Of a DNA stretch of 64,000 bases, positions 59,390 to 64,000 are shown piece after piece. The stretch comes from Salminus brasiliensis. Its lineage: Eukaryota; Chordata; Actinopteri; Characiformes; Bryconidae. The position numbers were made by a program, and so were the translations under genes. The stretch is taken from assembly GCF_030463535.1 (NCBI RefSeq), contig NC_132897.1:6454321-6518320 (forward strand). The letters are read 5' to 3'. Under the pieces are notes generated by a model. That model was not told the origin of the DNA, searched no databases, and saw nothing but the letters and a program-made list of their open reading frames with translations. The stretch's first letter is position 1; each line of letters starts with the position of its first letter.

Positions 59390-60803
59390 ATGGCGACAGG
59401 ATGGTGTGGAAAGGGGAGCGCGCTGACTTTCGTGGTTTTCCTTTGCACCGGAGTTTGTGCGAGCGCGGCGGGGAGCGGCGCGGGGGACGCGGGCGAGAGC
59501 CGCATCCTCGGCATGCGGCTGGAGGGCAGCGACAAGCCGGCCACGATCACCGAGGACGGCGTGATCCAGGTGACCGAGGAGAGCAGCGTGTCCCTCCGCT
59601 TCTACGGGCTGCACCTCAGCAACAACACCCTGGCGCAGGTCATGTTCATGGACCTGGGTGGGGACACCGGTGGTGGTGGTGGTGGAGGTGGAAGCGGTGG
59701 AGGTGGAGATGAGAAGAACGGCACCTGCGTCGATTCCACCAAAGACATCATCATGAAGAGCATAAACGTGGGTAAGCAGGGCACCTCCGCGGTGCTGCGC
59801 CTTACAGTCAGACTGCTGCGTAAAAGTGAGACGCACAAGGACTATGGCTTGTGCACGAGGAACGAGAGGGACGGCACGTGGTACCTGTTAGGCGAGCAGG
59901 ATGGCAGGCTTCGCGTGGTGGAGGATAAGAAGTACCTGCTCCCCATGTGGCTCCAGGTGATCCTGATCTGCTGCCTGTTGGTGCTGTCAGGTATGTTCAG
60001 TGGGCTAAACCTGGGCCTCATGGCTCTGGACCCCATGGAGTTGCGCATCGTGCAAAGCTGTGGCACAGACAAAGAGAAGAAGTATGCACGCAAAATTGAG
60101 CCCATCCGAAGGGAGGGGAACTACCTGCTTTGCTCACTGCTTCTAGGCAACGTTCTGGTCAACACCACCCTCACCATCCTTCTGGATGACCTCATAGGCT
60201 CAGGTGTGGGTGCTGTGGCGGCCTCCACCATCGGCATAGTCATCTTTGGTGAGATTGTGCCTCAGGCCCTCTGCTCTCGCCACGGCTTGGCAGTGGGCGC
60301 CAACACCATCCTGCTTACCAAGTTCTTCATGCTGCTGACCTTCCCCTTGTCCTACCCTGTCAGCAAGCTGCTGGACTGCATCTTGGGCCAGGAGATGGGC
60401 ACGGTCTACAACCGTGAGAAGCTGGTGGAGATGCTGAAGGTGACTGAGCCTTACAACGACTTGGTGAAAGAGGAGATGAATATGATCCAGGGAGCCTTGG
60501 AGCTCAGGACTAAGACGGTGGAGGACGTCATGACTCCGCTAAACAACTGCTTCATGATACACAGTGATGCGGTGCTGGACTTCAACACCATGTCCGAGAT
60601 CATGGAGAGCGGCTACACTCGCATCCCGGTGTTTGAGGATGAGCGGACCAACATCGTGGACATCCTCTTCGTCAAGGACCTGGCCTTCGTGGATCCGGAC
60701 GACTGCACGACCCTCAAGACCATCACCAAATTCTACAACCACCCGGTCCACTTTGTTTTCCATGACACCAAGCTGGACTCCATGTTGGAGGAGTTTAAGA
60801 AAG
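59390..60803 (+). CDS. cnnm4: Metal-cation transporter CNNM4-like, first coding exon (gene continues past the window)
   Basis: One long open exon of 1414 bp (471 codons plus one base) ends at a GT donor after EEFKK, where vertebrate CNNM exon 1 is expected to end. The ATG at 59390 has a strong Kozak context (A at -3, G at +4); no earlier in-frame ATG is used. From the N-terminus: signal peptide about 1-28; extracellular domain with LGMRLEG and a Gly-rich run (about residues 94-107); DUF21 membrane domain about 183-360 ([56 protein letters not shown]); CBS pair from about 375 ([27 protein letters not shown]). Family knowledge: Mg2+ efflux or Na+/Mg2+ exchange at the basolateral membrane. [15 protein letters not shown] and [11 protein letters not shown] look closer to CNNM4 than CNNM2 by eye. 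The second CBS domain is completed in exons not seen here; intron 1 exceeds 3.1 kb. Confidence 0.93.
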
Positions 60804-63800
60804 GTCTGTTCACACTGCACAGTGTTTGGTCTGGGGTTATTAGTGCTGGTTGAAGATGCACAACTTCTACATTAAACAGGGAGGTCCTTCAGTGGGTGCT
60901 TGGTGCTTGGAGGGTGATTGCACTTCTATTGTTGCAGAAGGCAATGGGGTTCTCTGATTGGTCCTTAGACCCATCCAGATGGTCCACATGTTTGCTCAGT
61001 CTCTTGGGAACCGGGATGGAGCAAAAATCAGTCACTGGCCACTGGCATATGGAACAATCAATCAACAGGCTTTTGAAACCTTCTTAAGTAAAGTCTGCCT
61101 GTTCTCATTTGGCAGTGATGAGTTCATCAGGTCGTCAGGTCCTCACAATATTAAAGATTATTATAGATGCCTGGGTTCACAGAACCCACCGAAAATCTCC
61201 TAGACCATGTCAGGTCAGGTCAGGTGAGCAAGGAAAGGTGAGAGTATAATGGAAAACACCCTCAAAGCTGTAGGAAGAAACCTTGAGTAAAGAGATTTTA
61301 CACTGGGCCCTACAACCAAAATACTCGTACGTTTTTAGGCCTGCTCCCCTATAAAGGGGGGAGGGGGGGTACATCCTCCTCTGATCAAAACCAATTATAA
61401 ATGACCAATAAAGTCACCTTAACACCACATAAGACTGTTGTTAAGATCAGGTGCACTGATATAATTATTGATATGCATAGTAGTAATCATAATAATAAAA
61501 GTAATGATGGGTAATAGTAATAATAATCTAGATAATACATTTACAGTTGGCCATAATACATGACAGTAATAATAAATGTATTGCTTTGCTACAGGCTTAA
61601 TTTTTGTAATGGCCATCTGTGCTATCAGTATTACAAAGGCCAGTATCATGATAAAAATGAACAAGCTGCGACGTATGCATATCTAATATGCACGGAAGAA
61701 GACAACCTAATTATTACATAGGGATTAAGTATGCACCGAGCTGGGAATTGTTAACCAATATTTTTCATGTATATCCACCGTTGTTGATGCTGATACATGA
61801 ATATTTACCAAACCTATAAATTAAGACTACTTTTACAAGGATCTGAAGCACAGAAGAAATGTATAGTTATTCATAAAGGTTAAATACTGTAGTAATTTAA
61901 TTAAAATGCAAATATTGCAGCACAGTAGCCTAACACCACTTAAACATTCTGATCCCCTGGAGGCCCATAAATATCGCCAAATCAAAACCGTCTGATGGAT
62001 ATAGATATCACACACCATCCGCTACTCTTTATTCGTGTAGGTCTTCTTAGCCTCCATACTGACTGGTGATACATAAACACACTCTCAAACTGTATACTGT
62101 GGTCATCATTACTTTAAGATAAAAAGGGTACAATAGAAGTGTGTTGTGGAACTCTGTAGGGCAGTAATGTCCAGTTTGGTCCTATTATGGAAGATAAGGC
62201 CTGAAGTTGAGACACAATGTATGGGAAGTAATGGAACTTATATACACAAAAAAAATATTGAAAAATAGTGCGGTTGTGTTCACTAACTAAAAAGGTACTA
62301 AAGAGGTAGTGACTGTGTACTCTCGAGGCTGCCACCGTAGTGAAAGTTTGCCCCCCCTAGTGTATTATATATAACCTGTACCTGCCCTTCTTATGCTCTG
62401 TCTCTCCAGAGGAAGGAGGAAGGTTTTTAATCATGCCAGATTTCCAGTGAGAATAATTCAGTTGCTTTTTAATGTACTTTATTTTTTCATGATTGTGTGT
62501 CTTATTTCTTAGAGAGATTTTTTTTTTTTTTGCAATTCTGGATCCATGTTCTCCTCTACATTTTATATTTAAGGCCTAAGGGGTTCAGAAAGAGCTGCTA
62601 TTGCAGAGTACAGCTGCACAGTGATGGCTAAAAGTATATCCACTATAAAAATGACTAACATTTATTCAAATTATTCAGATAATTATGTAACACAGTAGCT
62701 CATTTACAGCACTCAATATCAACCTAATTATATATATGCTGTTGCAAATCCAGGTTATATGTTTGTCTTGGCAGATATTTAAATTATAAATATTATTAAC
62801 TATATTACTTTAATACTAGTAATACTTTAACTTTAGCCAAGTTTGCTGCTTTGGCAGCTGCGCCTAATTAACTGCAGAACCCGACAATGCTCATGATGAT
62901 TAGAGTATGATTAATTGTGTCGCTGTACTGCAGTGCTTTCCAAGAGTGCGTCATGTGCCTCTAACCTGCCCCTGTATGTTTTTTTTTTTTTTTTTAACAG
63001 CCAGCCATGGCTCACAGTAAAGAGGCTAAGTCCATTATATGTGCACAAAGGGAACCAGTTTACAGTCAACAGGCTTTGGCCTGGTCCTCTACACCTGCCA
63101 GCGGTATCCTCGCTGTTCTTACCCCTGCATACAGTATGGCAGTGGTAGCCAACTCGCTCTGTGCTGGCACGTGGCCTTCGTTTGGATGATGCATTGACAA
63201 AATGAGAAGCCTTAGTGTATCCCGGGGTTACTGGCTCCACATTTGTTGTGGTTGCATTCATCAGTCCAACCCTCCATTCTCATTCAAACTACCATCTTTT
63301 GCCTTTAAATAATGAATAATGAAAGAGGAATGCAAATGATTTTGTGTCTTTAAAGGAATCCGTTACACAAAAGCCTTGCATCTCCAAAATTGCAAGCTTA
63401 CAAGCCTGCAGGAAAAAAAAAACAAAAAACAACTCTTGACTTTTAATGACAGAATCATGTTGGACCGTTTCTACTGGTCCATTCCTTATAAATGTTTGAG
63501 ACCATGTAAAGAACGACTGCCAGATTCGCATATAGATAAGACCACTTTATAGTCCATTAAATTTGCATAATATGGAGACCTATTTTTGACAGTCGGATGC
63601 ACAAATACATAGAAATACATAAGGCCTTAAGTCTCCTGCCCTATAGCAGCAGCTGGAATGATGGATGGAAGGGGTGGGGTAGGGTCATCGTAGACCTATT
63701 ATTGTGAAAAAAAGGGCAAAGGGCAAAAATGGAGATGATGATATACTTAATTACAGTGGACAATGACTGAATTTGACTGTGCTAAGGAACAAACAGAAAC

Positions 63801-64000
63801 CTCTCCTGACCCAAAAACACACTTATGATGAAGCCAATAGGATGCCCATTGGTATCCATTGTAAGTGTGTTTCAAAGGCCTTAAGTGTTCAGTTCTTCAG
63901 TTCTTTCCTATCCATGTTTTTCAACCATATGGTAGAGATGCAGCAGATGGAGATTAGACAATTCCTTTAACAGTTTTTAGTAATGAGGACAATAGAGCAC
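60804..64000 (+). other. Start of cnnm4 intron 1
   Basis: No further CNNM exon is recognisable up to the window end. The stretch holds AT-rich DNA, poly-T tracts (62519-62531, 62980-62996), ATA/ATT-rich sequence around 61460-61580 and a dispersed repeat near 63340-63540. No coding exon is supported. Confidence 0.7.
63340..63540. repeat. Dispersed repeat C in cnnm4 intron 1
   Basis: 'gccttgcatctccaaaattg', 'ttggaccgtttctactggtc' and 'aaagaacgactgccagattc' match fragments at 49380-49545 and elsewhere. Confidence 0.55.

Noticed and set aside
60804-60853. Read-through of the CNNM exon to the next stop
   Set aside because: Homology stops at EEFKK, where a GT donor lies. The extra 16 codons are intron sequence.

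Overview
The window is vertebrate nuclear DNA, almost certainly from a teleost fish. All genes are split by GT-AG introns. The spacer DNA is AT-rich and full of Tc1/mariner relics, miniature inverted-repeat elements (MITEs), tRNA-derived SINEs and TA/CA microsatellites. The repeat style suggests an otophysan such as a characiform or catfish, but that is an inference. I see no CRISPR, operon or other prokaryotic feature, and no intact transposase.

Five protein-coding genes, all on the + strand, can be rebuilt by joining exons whose phases agree. Two CC chemokine genes of the CCL19/CCL21 type lie at 7625-9164 (101 aa, four cysteines) and 12108-15080 (114 aa, six mature cysteines). Next is an 18-exon tectonic gene, tctn2, at 16627-31510 (713 aa, ciliary transition zone). 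A 12-exon SEC14-like lipid-transfer gene (CRAL-TRIO plus GOLD, 409 aa) follows at 32969-55112. Last is the large first coding exon of a CNNM magnesium transporter, closest to cnnm4, at 59390-60803; the rest of that gene lies beyond the window.

Layout: 1-7500 is repeat-rich spacer with a Tc1 relic, MITEs, a SINE and TA tracts. 7500-15400 holds the chemokine pair, with an LTR-like segment and a minus-strand mariner-type relic between them. 15400-16600 is AT-rich spacer. 16600-31800 is tctn2, whose first intron (4.7 kb) is packed with repeats. 31800-32970 is spacer and the sec14l promoter. 33000-55500 is the sec14l gene, whose introns carry MITEs, a long hairpin element and a 1.1-kb tandem duplication. 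55500-59100 is spacer with a near-perfect palindromic MITE. 59100-59390 is the cnnm4 promoter. 60804-64000 is the start of cnnm4 intron 1.

The five genes are not a functional pathway: two immune ligands, one ciliary protein, one lipid carrier and one ion transporter simply lie next to each other. The most interesting signals are regulatory. An array of five ~40-bp modules upstream of cnnm4 combines reverse CCAAT boxes and octamers in fixed register. Two RFX X-box-like sites lie just inside tctn2 intron 1. Both chemokine genes have IRF-like sites next to TATA boxes, and the sec14l and cnnm4 promoters each have a full palindromic CRE.
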